Notes: generated by a model from the sequence alone, not told the origin. Shown: positions 31,966 through 40,976, counted from the stretch's first letter. The stretch is DNA of 61,986 bases from Nakamurella silvestris (GCA_003576535.1 QXCQ01000082.1:588-62573), one strand, 5' to 3'. Translations and numbers: made by a program.

Positions 31966-33569
31966 GTCGGTGCCTCCGTGGTCGGCGTCGGGTCGAGGTC
32001 CGGGCCGGCGGCCAGGGTGCCCTGTTGTTGTTGCCCCTGCTGCGCCCGGAAACTGCCACCGCTGTCCGGGCCGGACAACGGCAGGTCGGGCTGGAACTTG
32101 GTGCTCGGCTGGATCACGACCGGCTCGAGCGGGGCACTGCCGGCGTCCAGCACCCAGGTGTCCTTGGAGCCGCCGCCCTGGGAGGAGTTGACGACGAGTT
32201 CCCCCTCCGGCAGGGCCACCCGGGTCAACCCGCCGGGCAGCACCCAGACCTTGTTGCCGTCGTTGACGGCGAAGGGGCGCAGGTCCACGTGTCGGGGGCG
32301 GAGTTTGTCGCCGATGAGGGTGGGCACGGTCGACAGCGCGACCTCGCGCTGGGCGATCCAGCCTCGCGGGTTCTCCAGGATGGCGTCCCGGGCGGTGGCC
32401 AGGGTCTTCGCATCCGCCTGGGAGCCGATGACGATGCCCTTGCCGCCGGACCCGTCCACCGGTTTGACCACCAGTTCGGCCAGGTGGGCCAGGGCGTACT
32501 CCCGCGCGTCGGTCTCCTCCAGCCGGTAGGTGTCCACGTTCGGGATGATCGGTTCCTCGGCCAGGTAGTAGCGGATGATGTCCGGCACGTAGGTGTAGAT
32601 CAGCTTGTCGTCGGCGATGCCGTTGCCGACCGCGTTGGCCAGGGTCACGTTGCCGGCCCGTGCCGCGTTGACCAGCCCGGGGGAGCCGAGCAGCGAATCC
32701 CCACGGAACTGGACCGGGTCGAGGAAGTCGTCGTCCACCCGTCGGTAGATGACGTGCACCGGCATCTCCCGGGCGGTGGTGCGGACGAACACCTGGTTGT
32801 TGCGGCAGATCAGGTCGCGTCCCTCGACGAGCTCGACCCCCATCTCCCTGGCCAGCAGGGTGTGTTCGAAGTAGGCCGAGTTGTACACACCCGGGGTCAG
32901 CACCACCACGGTCGGGTCGGCGACACCCCACGGGGCGACGGCGCGCAGGGCGGCGAGCATCCGGGCGGGGTAGTCCTCCACGGGACGTACCACCTGGTCA
33001 CCGATGGCCTCGGGCAGGATCTGGCTGACGGCCTGGCGGTTCTCCAGCACGTACGAGACCCCGGACGGGATCCGGACGTTGTCCTCGAGCACACGGAAGG
33101 TGCCCTCCTCGTCGCGGATCAGGTCGACCCCGGAGATGACGATCCGGGCCCCGTCCTGGGCGCTCATCCCGAAGACCTGACGTTTGAAGTGTTCGCTGGT
33201 GGTGAGCAGCCGGCGCGGCACCACGCCGTCCCGGAAGATCTGCCCGGGCCCGTAGGCGTCGGCGAGGAACTTCTCCAGGGCGCGGACCCGTTGGGCCACG
33301 CCCAGCTCGACCACCCGCCACTCCGCCGCGGTGATGATCCGCGGGATCAGGTCGAGCGGGAAGGGTCGTTCGACCCCGCCGAGGGCGAAGGTGATGCCCT
33401 GGTTGAGGAAGGTGCGGCCCAGGATCTCCGCACGCCCCTTGAGATCGTCGGCCTCCAGGGTGCGGATGGCGGCGAAGACCGTCTCGTAGGACGGCCTGGT
33501 TTTCCCGTCGGCATCGAACATCTCATCCCATGCACGTCCGGACGGGTAGTTCTCGAACAGGTCGGCCAT
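31959..33569 (-). CDS. Circularly permuted ATP-grasp protein (amidoligase)
   Basis: 536-residue circularly permuted ATP-grasp type 2 protein (DUF404/DUF407, COG2308). Recognisable segments: WDEMFDADGKTRPSY at the N-terminus, GVDLIRDEEGTFRVLEDNVR with metal/ATP ligands, VVLTPGVYNSAYFEH, ELVVKPVDGSGGKGIVIG (ATP-binding lysine and glycine loop). Gln/Pro-rich C-terminal tail of ~45 residues. ATG 33569 is preferred over ATG 33605 because TAACGT sits 7 nt upstream (leaderless) and homologues begin near MADLF. First gene of the operon. Predicted to form amide bonds; product unknown. Confidence 0.9.
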   Translation of the reverse strand: MADLFENYPSGRAWDEMFDADGKTRPSYETVFAAIRTLEADDLKGRAEILGRTFLNQGITFALGGVERPFPLDLIPRIITAAEWRVVELGVAQRVRALEKFLADAYGPGQIFRDGVVPRRLLTTSEHFKRQVFGMSAQDGARIVISGVDLIRDEEGTFRVLEDNVRIPSGVSYVLENRQAVSQILPEAIGDQVVRPVEDYPARMLAALRAVAPWGVADPTVVVLTPGVYNSAYFEHTLLAREMGVELVEGRDLICRNNQVFVRTTAREMPVHVIYRRVDDDFLDPVQFRGDSLLGSPGLVNAARAGNVTLANAVGNGIADDKLIYTYVPDIIRYYLAEEPIIPNVDTYRLEETDAREYALAHLAELVVKPVDGSGGKGIVIGSQADAKTLATARDAILENPRGWIAQREVALSTVPTLIGDKLRPRHVDLRPFAVNDGNKVWVLPGGLTRVALPEGELVVNSSQGGGSKDTWVLDAGSAPLEPVVIQPSTKFQPDLPLSGPDSGGSFRAQQGQQQQGTLAAGPDLDPTPTTEAPTC

Positions 33570-33783
33570 AGCGGGAACGTTAGGTTCGACGTGTTGCGCG
33601 CTCATAACCGTTCATTGTGCGGGTGTTACGGGCTGCTGTCCTGCAGGAGGGCGCAACCCGTTCCTGGGCGCGGCGTGCGCCCCGCCGCTGGCTCCCCGAC
33701 GGCTACCCGTGCACAATCCTCACCAGCACGTCACAGCGCCGACGACCGGAACCCGTCGCCAACCAGTGAGGAATCTGCAGGAC

Positions 33784-34743
33784 ATGAGCACTTCCGGCGG
33801 TACCAAAGCGATCCTGGCCGCGCTGGCTGCGAACCTGGGCATCGCGATCACCAAGTTCATCGCGTTCCTGGTGTCGGGTTCGTCGTCCATGTTGGCCGAG
33901 TCCATCCACTCGCTCGCCGATTCCGGCAACCAGGGGTTGTTGCTGCTCGGCGGAAAGAAGGCCAAGCGCGCACCGAATGCCGAGCACCCGTTCGGTTTCG
34001 GTCGCGAGCGCTACATCTATGCGTTCATCGTGGCGATCGTGCTGTTCAGCGTCGGTGGGCTCTTCTCGATCTACGAGGCGATCCACAAGTTGCAGCACCC
34101 CGAGCCGATCGAGAAGGCCTGGGTGCCGATCGCCGTGCTGCTGATCGCGATCGTGCTGGAGGGCCTGTCCTTCCGGACGGCGATCCGCGAGTCCAACCAC
34201 GTCCGCGGCAAGGTGTCCTGGGTCCAGTTCGTCCGGCGGGCGAAGGCGCCGGAGCTCCCGGTGATCCTGCTGGAGGACTTCGCCGCCCTGATCGGTCTGG
34301 CGCTCGCGCTGATCGGCGTCTCGGTCGCGGCGGCGACCGGCGACGGCATCTGGGACGGCGTCGGCACTCTCGCCATCGGCATCCTGCTGGTCCTGGTGGC
34401 CGTGGTGCTGGCGATCGAGACGAAATCCCTGTTGATCGGCGAGGGGGCGAATCCCGAGGACGTCACCTTGATCATCGAGGCCGCCGAGGCCGGGGACTCG
34501 ATCCAGAAGGTCATCCACATGAAGACCCTGTACCTGGGGCCGGAGGAACTGCTGGTGGCCATGAAGGTCGCGGTGCACACCACCGACTCCGCGGTCGACG
34601 TCGCCACCGCGATCAACGAGGTGGAGGAGCGGATCCGGGCGGCCGTCCCGATCTCCCGGGCGATCTACATCGAGCCGGACGTCTACGTGTCCGATCACGT
34701 GCCGCTGCCCAAGGGTGCGGTGCCGCCGGTCGCCGGCCACTGA
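33784..34743 (+). CDS. Cation diffusion facilitator family transporter
   Basis: 319-residue CDF transporter exporting divalent metal (Zn2+/Fe2+/Mn2+ class). Six membrane helices; metal-site helix 2 MLAESIHSLADSGNQGLLL and helix 5 LLEDFAALIGLALALIG with an Asp, a pattern seen in the SLC30A9-like branch; C-terminal cytoplasmic ferredoxin-like domain with ETKSLLIGEGA ... INEVEERIRAA. ATG 33784, with GCAGGAC close upstream. Three 23 bp tandem repeats begin exactly at its stop codon. Divergent from the ATP-grasp operon. Confidence 0.9.
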   Translation: MSTSGGTKAILAALAANLGIAITKFIAFLVSGSSSMLAESIHSLADSGNQGLLLLGGKKAKRAPNAEHPFGFGRERYIYAFIVAIVLFSVGGLFSIYEAIHKLQHPEPIEKAWVPIAVLLIAIVLEGLSFRTAIRESNHVRGKVSWVQFVRRAKAPELPVILLEDFAALIGLALALIGVSVAAATGDGIWDGVGTLAIGILLVLVAVVLAIETKSLLIGEGANPEDVTLIIEAAEAGDSIQKVIHMKTLYLGPEELLVAMKVAVHTTDSAVDVATAINEVEERIRAAVPISRAIYIEPDVYVSDHVPLPKGAVPPVAGH

Positions 34744-34809
34744 CCGGCCGGGCCGATCGCCACTGACCGGCCGGTCCGACCGCCGCTGACCGGCCGGGCC
34801 GACCGCGCT
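34741..34809. repeat. Three tandem 23 bp repeats at the CDF stop codon
   Basis: TGACCGGCCGGGCCGATCGC-CAC repeated three times with 1-4 differences (34741, 34764, 34787). Each unit starts with TGA, so the stop region has been duplicated in place. The third unit runs into the family C palindrome. Confidence 0.75.
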
Positions 34810-34865
34810 CCGTGCCGACATCCGCGCTTGATGCAACGCGCGCGGACGTCGGGAAGGAGCGCGGT
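34802..34865. repeat. Family C palindrome
   Basis: 64 bp imperfect inverted repeat: ACCGCGCTCCGTGCCGACAT at the left, GACGTCGGGAAGGAGCGCGG-T at the right, loop around TTGATGCAAC. Between the CDF and S9 peptidase genes, both on the plus strand. Copies at 36925-36988 and 45195-45268. Confidence 0.8.
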
Positions 34866-34893
34866 AGCCGGGCGAACCCTAGGCTGAGGCGTC

Positions 34894-36909
34894 ATGACGA
34901 CCTTCTCCGACCTGCCGCCCGTTGTCGCCCGTTACGGGGAGTGGATCTCCCCGATCAGCGCCGCCGATGTGGCCGAGGGGGGACACCCGGTCGAGGGCGG
35001 CGCCTTCGTCGGGGGAGACATCTGGTGGGCCGAACAACGCCCGACCGAGGGTGGACGGATCGCGATCCGACGCCATGACGGGTCGGGCCAGGCGGTCGAC
35101 GTCCTGCCCGCGCCGTGGAACGCCCGCACCCGGGTCCACGAGTACGGCGGCGGTGCCTGGACCGTCACGGACGCCGGGGTGCTGGTGTTCGCCGAGTTCA
35201 CCGACCAGCGGCTCTACCGGCTGGATCCGGGTGCCTCGGCCCCGGTCCCGCTGACCCCCGCACCGGTGACGGCGGCCGGGGTGCGGTACGGCAACCTGTC
35301 GATCGTGGGCGCGGAGATCATGGCGGTGCGGGAGACCCACGGCGGTGAGCCGGGCACCGTGACCGTGACCCGCGACATCGTTCGTGTCCCCTTGGACGGG
35401 AGCGCCGCACAGGACGCCGCCGCGGTGCCCTCGCTCGTCGCCGGCTCCCATTTCCTGGCCGCACCCGCCGTCTCCCCGGACGGCCGTCATCTGGCCTGGA
35501 TCGCCTGGGAGCATCCGCAGATGCCTTGGGACGGAACGGAACTGCGGGTCGGTGAGCTCGGCGAGGACGGGACCGTCACCTCCTGGCGGGTGTTGGCCGG
35601 CTCGACGGAGGAATCTGTCCTGCAACCCCTCTGGCGGGACGCGAGCACCCTCTACTTCTCCAGCGACCGGACCGGGTGGTGGAACCTCTACCGTCAGTCG
35701 ATCGACGCCGGCTCCTCCGCCGAGGCCCTGCACCCGGCCGGGGCCGATTTCGGCGGACCCCTCTGGCAACTCGGGGCCGGTTGGTTCTCGGTGCTGCCGG
35801 ACGGGCGGCTGCTGACCTCCCGGACCCACGGCACGGACACACTCGGCATCCTGGACCCGGCGGACGGCAGCTTGACCGATCTCCGGCCAACCGGACTGGA
35901 GGGGGATCTGACGGTGGCCCGCCTCGGCCGGACCAGCGGTGATCGGGTGCTGCTGCTCTCGGCGGGCACCCATGACGCCGCCGGCCTGCGCGTGCTCGAC
36001 CTGACCGATCTCTCCCTGTCGGTGGTGCGTCTGGGGGTCGACCACCTGCCCGCCGCCGGGCTGCTCCCGGTGGTGGAGTCGATGACCTTCCCCGCGCCGC
36101 ACGGCCGTCAGGTCCATGCCTTCGTCTACCCGCCGCGCAACCCCGGGTTCGTGGCCCACGAGGGGGAGCTGCCGCCGTACGTGACGTTGGTGCACGGTGG
36201 GCCGACCGCCCACGTGTCGGCCCAGCTCAGTGTGGCCACCGCCTATTTCACCAGCCGCGGCATCGGGGTGATCGACGTGAACTACGGCGGGTCAACGGGT
36301 TACGGCCGCGAATACCGGAACCGGTTGCGGGGCAACTGGGGTGTGGTGGATGTCGAGGACACGATCGCCGCTGTCACCGGCCTGGCCGCTGCGGGGTGGG
36401 CGGACCCGACAAGGATTGCCATCCAAGGTGGTTCGGCCGGGGGGTGGACGGTGTTGGCGGCGCTGACCGGTGCCGGCGGCACCTCGACCTCGGTGTTCGC
36501 CTGCGGTGCAAGCTATTTCGGTGTGGCCGAGCTGGTGGAGTTCGTCAAGGAGACCCACGATTTCGAATCGCGGTACATCGACGGGCTGGTCGGTCCGTGG
36601 CCCGAGGCGGCCGACCTGTACACCGCGCGGGCGCCGTTGTCCCATGTCGATGCGTTGGAGTGCCCGGTGCTGCTGCTGCAGGGGCTGGACGACCCGGTGG
36701 TCCCACCGGCCCAGGCCGAACGTTTTCGGGATGCGATGGTGGCCAAGGGGATCCCACATGCCTATCTCGCCTACGAGGGGGAGTCCCACGGGTTCCGGCG
36801 GCGGGAAACCCTGATCAGCTCCAAGGAGGCCGAGCTGTCCTTCTACGGGCAGATCATGGGGTTCGCACCCGTCGACGTTCCGGTGCTCCCGCTGTGGCGG
36901 CCCTCCTGA
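34894..36909 (+). CDS. S9 family prolyl oligopeptidase-like peptidase
   Basis: 671-residue serine peptidase of the S9 family (acylaminoacyl-peptidase / DPP-like). N-terminal ~400 residues form a beta-propeller (VSPDGRHLAWIAWEHPQMPW, LYFSSDRTGWWNLY), followed by an alpha/beta hydrolase domain with nucleophile S514 in QGGSAGGW, acid D599/D600 in QGLDDPVVPP, and H632 in ESHGFRR. No signal peptide, so cytoplasmic. ATG 34894 with TAGGCT 8 nt upstream fits a leaderless transcript. Flanked by two family C palindromes. Confidence 0.92.
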   Translation: MTTFSDLPPVVARYGEWISPISAADVAEGGHPVEGGAFVGGDIWWAEQRPTEGGRIAIRRHDGSGQAVDVLPAPWNARTRVHEYGGGAWTVTDAGVLVFAEFTDQRLYRLDPGASAPVPLTPAPVTAAGVRYGNLSIVGAEIMAVRETHGGEPGTVTVTRDIVRVPLDGSAAQDAAAVPSLVAGSHFLAAPAVSPDGRHLAWIAWEHPQMPWDGTELRVGELGEDGTVTSWRVLAGSTEESVLQPLWRDASTLYFSSDRTGWWNLYRQSIDAGSSAEALHPAGADFGGPLWQLGAGWFSVLPDGRLLTSRTHGTDTLGILDPADGSLTDLRPTGLEGDLTVARLGRTSGDRVLLLSAGTHDAAGLRVLDLTDLSLSVVRLGVDHLPAAGLLPVVESMTFPAPHGRQVHAFVYPPRNPGFVAHEGELPPYVTLVHGGPTAHVSAQLSVATAYFTSRGIGVIDVNYGGSTGYGREYRNRLRGNWGVVDVEDTIAAVTGLAAAGWADPTRIAIQGGSAGGWTVLAALTGAGGTSTSVFACGASYFGVAELVEFVKETHDFESRYIDGLVGPWPEAADLYTARAPLSHVDALECPVLLLQGLDDPVVPPAQAERFRDAMVAKGIPHAYLAYEGESHGFRRRETLISSKEAELSFYGQIMGFAPVDVPVLPLWRPS

Positions 36910-36924
36910 CCCGGAAGTGCATTG

Positions 36925-36988
36925 GCCGCGCTCCGTCCCGACTTCCGCGCTGGTTGCAACCAGCGCGATTGTCGAGAAGGAGCGCGGC
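36925..36988. repeat. Family C palindrome
   Basis: GCCGCGCTCCGTCCCGACTT ... GAGAAGGAGCGCGGC with central stem CGCGCTGGTT-GC-AACCAGCGCG. Sits 16 bp after the S9 peptidase stop and just before the promoter of the thiamine-binding protein gene. Confidence 0.8.
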
Positions 36989-37023
36989 GTGTGCGGGGTA
37001 GGCGGCCCGATACGCTGGGACCC

Positions 37024-37329
37024 ATGCTCATCGCCTTTTCCGTAGCCCCGTCCAGCACCGGCGAATCGGTGGCCGACGCCGTCGCCGCCGCGGTCCGTGT
37101 CGTCCGGGACTCCGGTCTGCCCAACCGCACCGACGCCATGTTCACCACCATCGAGGGGGAGTGGGACGAGTGCATGGACGTGGTCAAACGCGCCTGTGAC
37201 GCGGTCGCCGCCTACGGCAACCGGGTGTCCCTGGTGTTGAAGGCCGATATCCGACCCGGATACACCGGCCAGCTCACGGCGAAGGTGGAGCGGGTCGAGG
37301 CCGCCTTGGAGCGTTCTGCGAGCGAGTGA
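37024..37329 (+). CDS. Thiamine-binding protein, MTH1187/YkoF-like family
   Basis: 101-residue ferredoxin-like protein: [20 protein letters not shown], then [19 protein letters not shown] and [13 protein letters not shown], the pattern of the MTH1187 (DUF77) thiamine-binding family. Cytoplasmic binding of thiamine or a related pyrimidine is family knowledge; no thiamine gene lies nearby. ATG 37024 with TACGCT 7 nt upstream is a clean leaderless start. Confidence 0.85.
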   Translation: MLIAFSVAPSSTGESVADAVAAAVRVVRDSGLPNRTDAMFTTIEGEWDECMDVVKRACDAVAAYGNRVSLVLKADIRPGYTGQLTAKVERVEAALERSASE

Positions 37330-37350
37330 CGCCATCAACACGGGTGGTCG

Positions 37351-37410
37351 CAAAGTGGTAGCCACTGTCACAATTTCTTGACAGTGGCTCCAAATTGGTA
37401 GTTACTGTCA
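37351..37410. promoter_or_regulatory. Promoter and candidate TetR operator of the MFS-TetR pair
   Basis: Two 20 bp direct repeats, CAAAGTGGTAGCCACTGTCA (37351-37370) and CAAATTGGTAGTTACTGTCA (37391-37410), 40 bp apart. Between them AGCCACTGTCA / TGACAGTGGCT (37360-37370, 37379-37389) form an 11 bp inverted repeat. A TTGACA -35 (37378-37383) lies in the middle with a -10-like TAGTTA/GTTACT near 37399-37406, so a repressor bound here would cover the promoter. The likely repressor is the TetR protein encoded downstream. Confidence 0.65.
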
Positions 37411-37442
37411 GTTGACGCATTCAGTCATCTGACAGGAGAAAC

Positions 37443-39032
37443 ATGTTCACCACCTCGTCCCGCCGCTGGTGGGCGCTCGCCGCGCTCGCGCTGGCCATGC
37501 TGACCATCGGACTCGACACCACCGTGCTGACGGTGGCGCTGCCCACCCTGGCCGACTCCCTGGGAGCCTCGGTCAGCCAACTCCAGTGGTTCTCCACCAG
37601 CTACACCCTGGTGCTGGCGGCCGTGCTGTTGCCGGCCGGCAGTCTCGGGGATCGGTTCGGGCGGAAGAAATTGCTGGTGGGGGCACTGGTCGTCTTCGGC
37701 CTGGCCTCCGCGGCCTGCGCCTACGCCTCCTCGCCGGGACAGTTGATCGCCGCGAGAGCTGTCCTCGGCCTCGGGGCGGCCTTCATGATGCCGCTCTCGA
37801 TGGCCGTCCTGCCCAGCCTGTTCCCGGACGCGAAAGACCGCGGACGGGCGATCTCGATCTGGGTGACGGCCACCGCCCTCGGTCTGCCGCTCGGTCCGAT
37901 CCTCGGCGGTTGGCTGCTCGACAACTTCTGGTGGGGATCGGTGTTCCTGATCAACCTGCCCCTGGTGCTGGGGGCGATCGTCGCGGTGGCGTTGCTGGTG
38001 CCGCACACCGGCGGGGAGCACTCGGCCGCGCTCGACGTCCCTGGTGTGCTGATCTCCGCCGTCTCCCTGCTCGCCGTGACCTACGGCTGCATCCTGGCCG
38101 GTGAACGCGGCTGGGGTGACGGACGGGTGCTGCTGTGCCTGGCCGGCGGTGTGCTGGGCCTCGGTCTGTTCCTGCTCCGGCAGCGACAGGCGAGGCACCC
38201 GTTGATCGAGCTGCGCCTGTTCGCCGATCGGGACTTCCGGACCGGGACCCTGTTGGCGGTCATCGCCACCTTCGGATTCTTCGGCCTGCTGTTCACGCTC
38301 CCGCAGTATTTCGCCGCCGTTCACGGCACCGACGCCCTGGGCACGGGACTGCGCCTGCTTCCGCTGATCGGCGGGCTGGTCCTGGGCACCAGGGTCTCCG
38401 ACCGTCTCAGTGCTCGGCTCGGGCGGCGGGTGGCACTGAGCATCGGGTTCGTCATCCTCGCGGTTTCGCTGGCCGGCGGCGCTTTCACCGGCCCGGAGAC
38501 CGCCTTCGGGCTGAATGCCATCTGGATCACCGGTACCGGAATCGGCATGGGGTTCACCCTGCCGGCGGCGATGGCGATGGCCACCGATGCGCTGACCTCC
38601 GAACGGGCCGGATCCGGATCGGCCCTGCTCCAGGCGCTGCGTCAGGTGGCCGGGACCATCGGCGTCGCCGTGCTCGGCACGGTGCTGGCTTCGGTGTACC
38701 GGGCCGGGCTGAGCCTGGACGGCGTCTCGGCCGAGGCCGCGGAGGCGATCCGCAGCGGGGTGTCCGGCGGCATGGCCCAGGCCCTCGGATCGGATTCGCT
38801 CACCGCCGAGGTCAAGGACGCCTTCGTCAGCGGTATGGATGTGGTGCTGGTCATCTGCGCCGCGCTCGCCCTGCTCGGGGTACTGGTCGCGTTGACCTAT
38901 CGACCGATGGTGCGGTCCGACGGGACCGGTCCGGCACCAGTGCGCACGAACGAGGGCACCGCCCAGGAGGGCGACGTTGTCGTCGGGCGGAGCCGCGGCA
39001 CGGCACAATCGGGGCATGAGCCAGCACGCTGA
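37443..39032 (+). CDS. MFS drug-efflux transporter, DHA2 (EmrB/QacA) family
   Basis: 529-residue major facilitator with ~14 hydrophobic segments, typical of DHA2 proton antiporters. Motif A GDRFGRKKLLVGALV follows TM2; motif C-like GLPLGPILGGWLLD lies in TM5; motif D-like TIGLDTTVLTVALPTL is in TM1. It exports toxic compounds; substrate unknown. ATG 37443 has AGGAG 4 nt upstream. It overlaps the downstream TetR gene by 17 nt, and its promoter carries repeated TetR-like operators, so substrate-induced derepression is expected. Confidence 0.92.
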   Translation: MFTTSSRRWWALAALALAMLTIGLDTTVLTVALPTLADSLGASVSQLQWFSTSYTLVLAAVLLPAGSLGDRFGRKKLLVGALVVFGLASAACAYASSPGQLIAARAVLGLGAAFMMPLSMAVLPSLFPDAKDRGRAISIWVTATALGLPLGPILGGWLLDNFWWGSVFLINLPLVLGAIVAVALLVPHTGGEHSAALDVPGVLISAVSLLAVTYGCILAGERGWGDGRVLLCLAGGVLGLGLFLLRQRQARHPLIELRLFADRDFRTGTLLAVIATFGFFGLLFTLPQYFAAVHGTDALGTGLRLLPLIGGLVLGTRVSDRLSARLGRRVALSIGFVILAVSLAGGAFTGPETAFGLNAIWITGTGIGMGFTLPAAMAMATDALTSERAGSGSALLQALRQVAGTIGVAVLGTVLASVYRAGLSLDGVSAEAAEAIRSGVSGGMAQALGSDSLTAEVKDAFVSGMDVVLVICAALALLGVLVALTYRPMVRSDGTGPAPVRTNEGTAQEGDVVVGRSRGTAQSGHEPAR

Positions 39033-39603
39033 ATCCGCCGCGCCGGGCCTGCGCGAACGCAAGAAGATCCGGACGCGGGCCACGATCCGGGTCGAGGCCA
39101 TGCGTCTGTTCCGCGAGAACGGTTACAGCAGCACCACGGTCGAGCAGATCGCCGAGGCCGCGGAGGTCTCGCCGAGCACATTCTTCCGCTACTACCCGAC
39201 GAAGGAGGCGCTGGTCCTGACCGACGACCTGGACCCTCTCGTCGTCCGGGCACTGGCGAACGCCCCCACCGGGGTGTCGGCGCTGACGGCGGTCCGGATG
39301 GCCTTCGTCGACGCCCTGGCAGGTCTGGACGAGAGGGCCTTGCTGCTGGAGCGGGAGCGGCAGGCACTGGTCGCGTCGGAGCCGGACCTGCGCAGTGCGA
39401 TGTTGGACGACTTCCGGCGGAACCTGGAACTCATCGCCGATGCCATGGCGGTGCGGACGGGTCGGGCCGCGGATTCCTTCGAGGTGCGGGTGTTCGCCGG
39501 AGCGGTGATCGGTGCCGTGCAGGGGTCGGTGGACATGACGTCGAACATCGCCGACCAGGTCACGGCGGCGTTGGAGTACCTCGAGCAGGGCCTGCCGCTG
39601 TAG
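39016..39603 (+). CDS. TetR-family regulator of the MFS pump
   Basis: 195-residue TetR regulator: HTH in TRATIRVEAMRLFRENGYSSTT ... EQIAEAAEVSPSTFFRYYPTKE (~20-65), then a helical effector domain of the TetR_C / AcrR kind. Encoded in the same transcript as the MFS pump, starting 17 nt inside its 3' end, and thus probably autoregulated through the operator at 37351-37410. Confidence 0.9.
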   Translation: MSQHAESAAPGLRERKKIRTRATIRVEAMRLFRENGYSSTTVEQIAEAAEVSPSTFFRYYPTKEALVLTDDLDPLVVRALANAPTGVSALTAVRMAFVDALAGLDERALLLERERQALVASEPDLRSAMLDDFRRNLELIADAMAVRTGRAADSFEVRVFAGAVIGAVQGSVDMTSNIADQVTAALEYLEQGLPL

Positions 39604-39625
39604 TTCGGGTCCGGCCCCGCGCGGC

Positions 39626-40558
39626 TCAGCCGTGCCGGCCGGTCCGGAAGGCGCGGGGACCGATCCCGCTCACATCGGACATGGCCGTCCGCAGGCGCGC
39701 CTCGGAACTGAACCCCGCTTTCGCGGCGACCTCGCCCACCCGGAGGCCGCGGCCGTTCGCACTGGTGAGGATGGCTTCGGCATTCCGCACCCGGGCGAGC
39801 TGGATCTGATCGGCGACGGTGGTGCCGGCCGCCGCGAACAGGCGCTGCAGGCTCCGCAGCGGGGTGCCCACCTCGTCGGCAAGGCGCTGGGGGGTCAACT
39901 GCGGATCGTCGCTGCGTTGCTGGATCACCTGAATCGTCCGGTCGTACCGCATCTGATCGAACGGCGCCTTCGACGGCACCGGATCCTGCGGTTGGGAGAC
40001 GAGCAGGGCGAACAGGGCCTCCTCCAGGGCGCGGGCGAAGGCGATCTCGGCGAGGTTGTTCGCCGGCGGACCGATGAGCACGAACTTCTTCAGTACGTCC
40101 ACGATGAGGTCGACGGCCGGGCCGGGGGTCAGCCGGAGGTCGTCCAGATTCAGGCCGCGTTTGGCCAGCAGGTCACCCGGCAGGGTCAACATGATCATCT
40201 CGAGCCCCTCCTCCGACCGGGCGCTGCTCTCACCGGTGTGACGGAAGAGGACGGCCTGGGACGGCAGGTATTGCGTCTCGGTGACGGTCCCGTCGTCGTC
40301 GGTCCGCCGGATGGTGACCGAACCACGAAGTATGAAGAACATCGTGTGCTCGTCCGACTTCGTCGCCGCCCCGGCGTCGGCGACAAACCTCGGGGACACG
40401 ATGTGCAGGATGGTGAACTGCTGCAGCTTGGACTGGAAGTAGTGGGACTCGAACCCGCCCGTTGCCGTCACCGATATCCGATCGGGCTCGACGCGTCCCC
40501 CTACAGCCCAATCAAAACGAGGCTCAGGCACTGCCACCATCCGATCTTGTTCACTCAC
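39626..40558 (-). CDS. AraC-family transcriptional regulator
   Basis: 310-residue AraC-type regulator. The N-terminal ~170 residues are a cupin-like AraC-binding domain (HTMFFILRGSVTIRR; EMIMLTLPGDLL); the C-terminal ~100 residues hold two HTH motifs (LTPQRLADEVGTPLRSLQRLF; RVGEVAAKAGFSSEARLRTAM), although the second lacks some usual positions. GTG 40558 is used; ATG 40540 is possible. Converges on the TetR gene. Its target could lie outside this stretch, as no co-transcribed enzyme is present. Confidence 0.88.
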   Translation of the reverse strand: MSEQDRMVAVPEPRFDWAVGGRVEPDRISVTATGGFESHYFQSKLQQFTILHIVSPRFVADAGAATKSDEHTMFFILRGSVTIRRTDDDGTVTETQYLPSQAVLFRHTGESSARSEEGLEMIMLTLPGDLLAKRGLNLDDLRLTPGPAVDLIVDVLKKFVLIGPPANNLAEIAFARALEEALFALLVSQPQDPVPSKAPFDQMRYDRTIQVIQQRSDDPQLTPQRLADEVGTPLRSLQRLFAAAGTTVADQIQLARVRNAEAILTSANGRGLRVGEVAAKAGFSSEARLRTAMSDVSGIGPRAFRTGRHG

Positions 40559-40976
40559 CCCGAGGGATTACCCTGTCGCCACCCGGTGGCGTGATCTCAA
40601 CCCGGGTGTGCGGCTCAGGCTCCGCCGGTCGGATCGGTATCCGCCCGATGAGTATCACGACCGGGAACTTCCTTCGTCAAGGTGGATTCCAGGCGGCGAA
40701 CCTGCTGGGCCGTAGCGGCTCTGAAGAAATACGCCGGTGTCATCGTCGCCCGCGACGCTGAGTCGCTTCCCGTTGATACGACCGGCGGGGAGGTGGCAAA
40801 AATGATCACGATGGCGCGGAAGACCACACTGCCCCGGCGCAAGTTCCTACATTCGGTGGTGCCTGGTGTGAATCGATTGCTCCAATGGGTGAATAGGTCG
40901 AATCCTGGGTGATCCCAGAACTGATGATGTCTCTCATCAAGGATGTTCGCCACCAATCCTGAGCAGGGGGTCACCC
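40559..40976. other. Intergenic region before the BldD-like regulator
   Basis: 418 bp, noticeably richer in A/T than the neighbours after ~40760. An open frame at 40682-40912 (76 codons, GTG start) lacks a good RBS and protein character and is not called. A short inverted repeat TGATGA-TGTCTC-TCATCA (40922-40939) lies ~40 bp before the regulator start. A long, AT-rich upstream region suits a highly regulated developmental-type regulator. Confidence 0.35.

Noticed and set aside
40682-40912. 76-codon open frame before the BldD-like gene
   Set aside because: GTG start without RBS, atypical composition, no recognisable motif; treated as intergenic.
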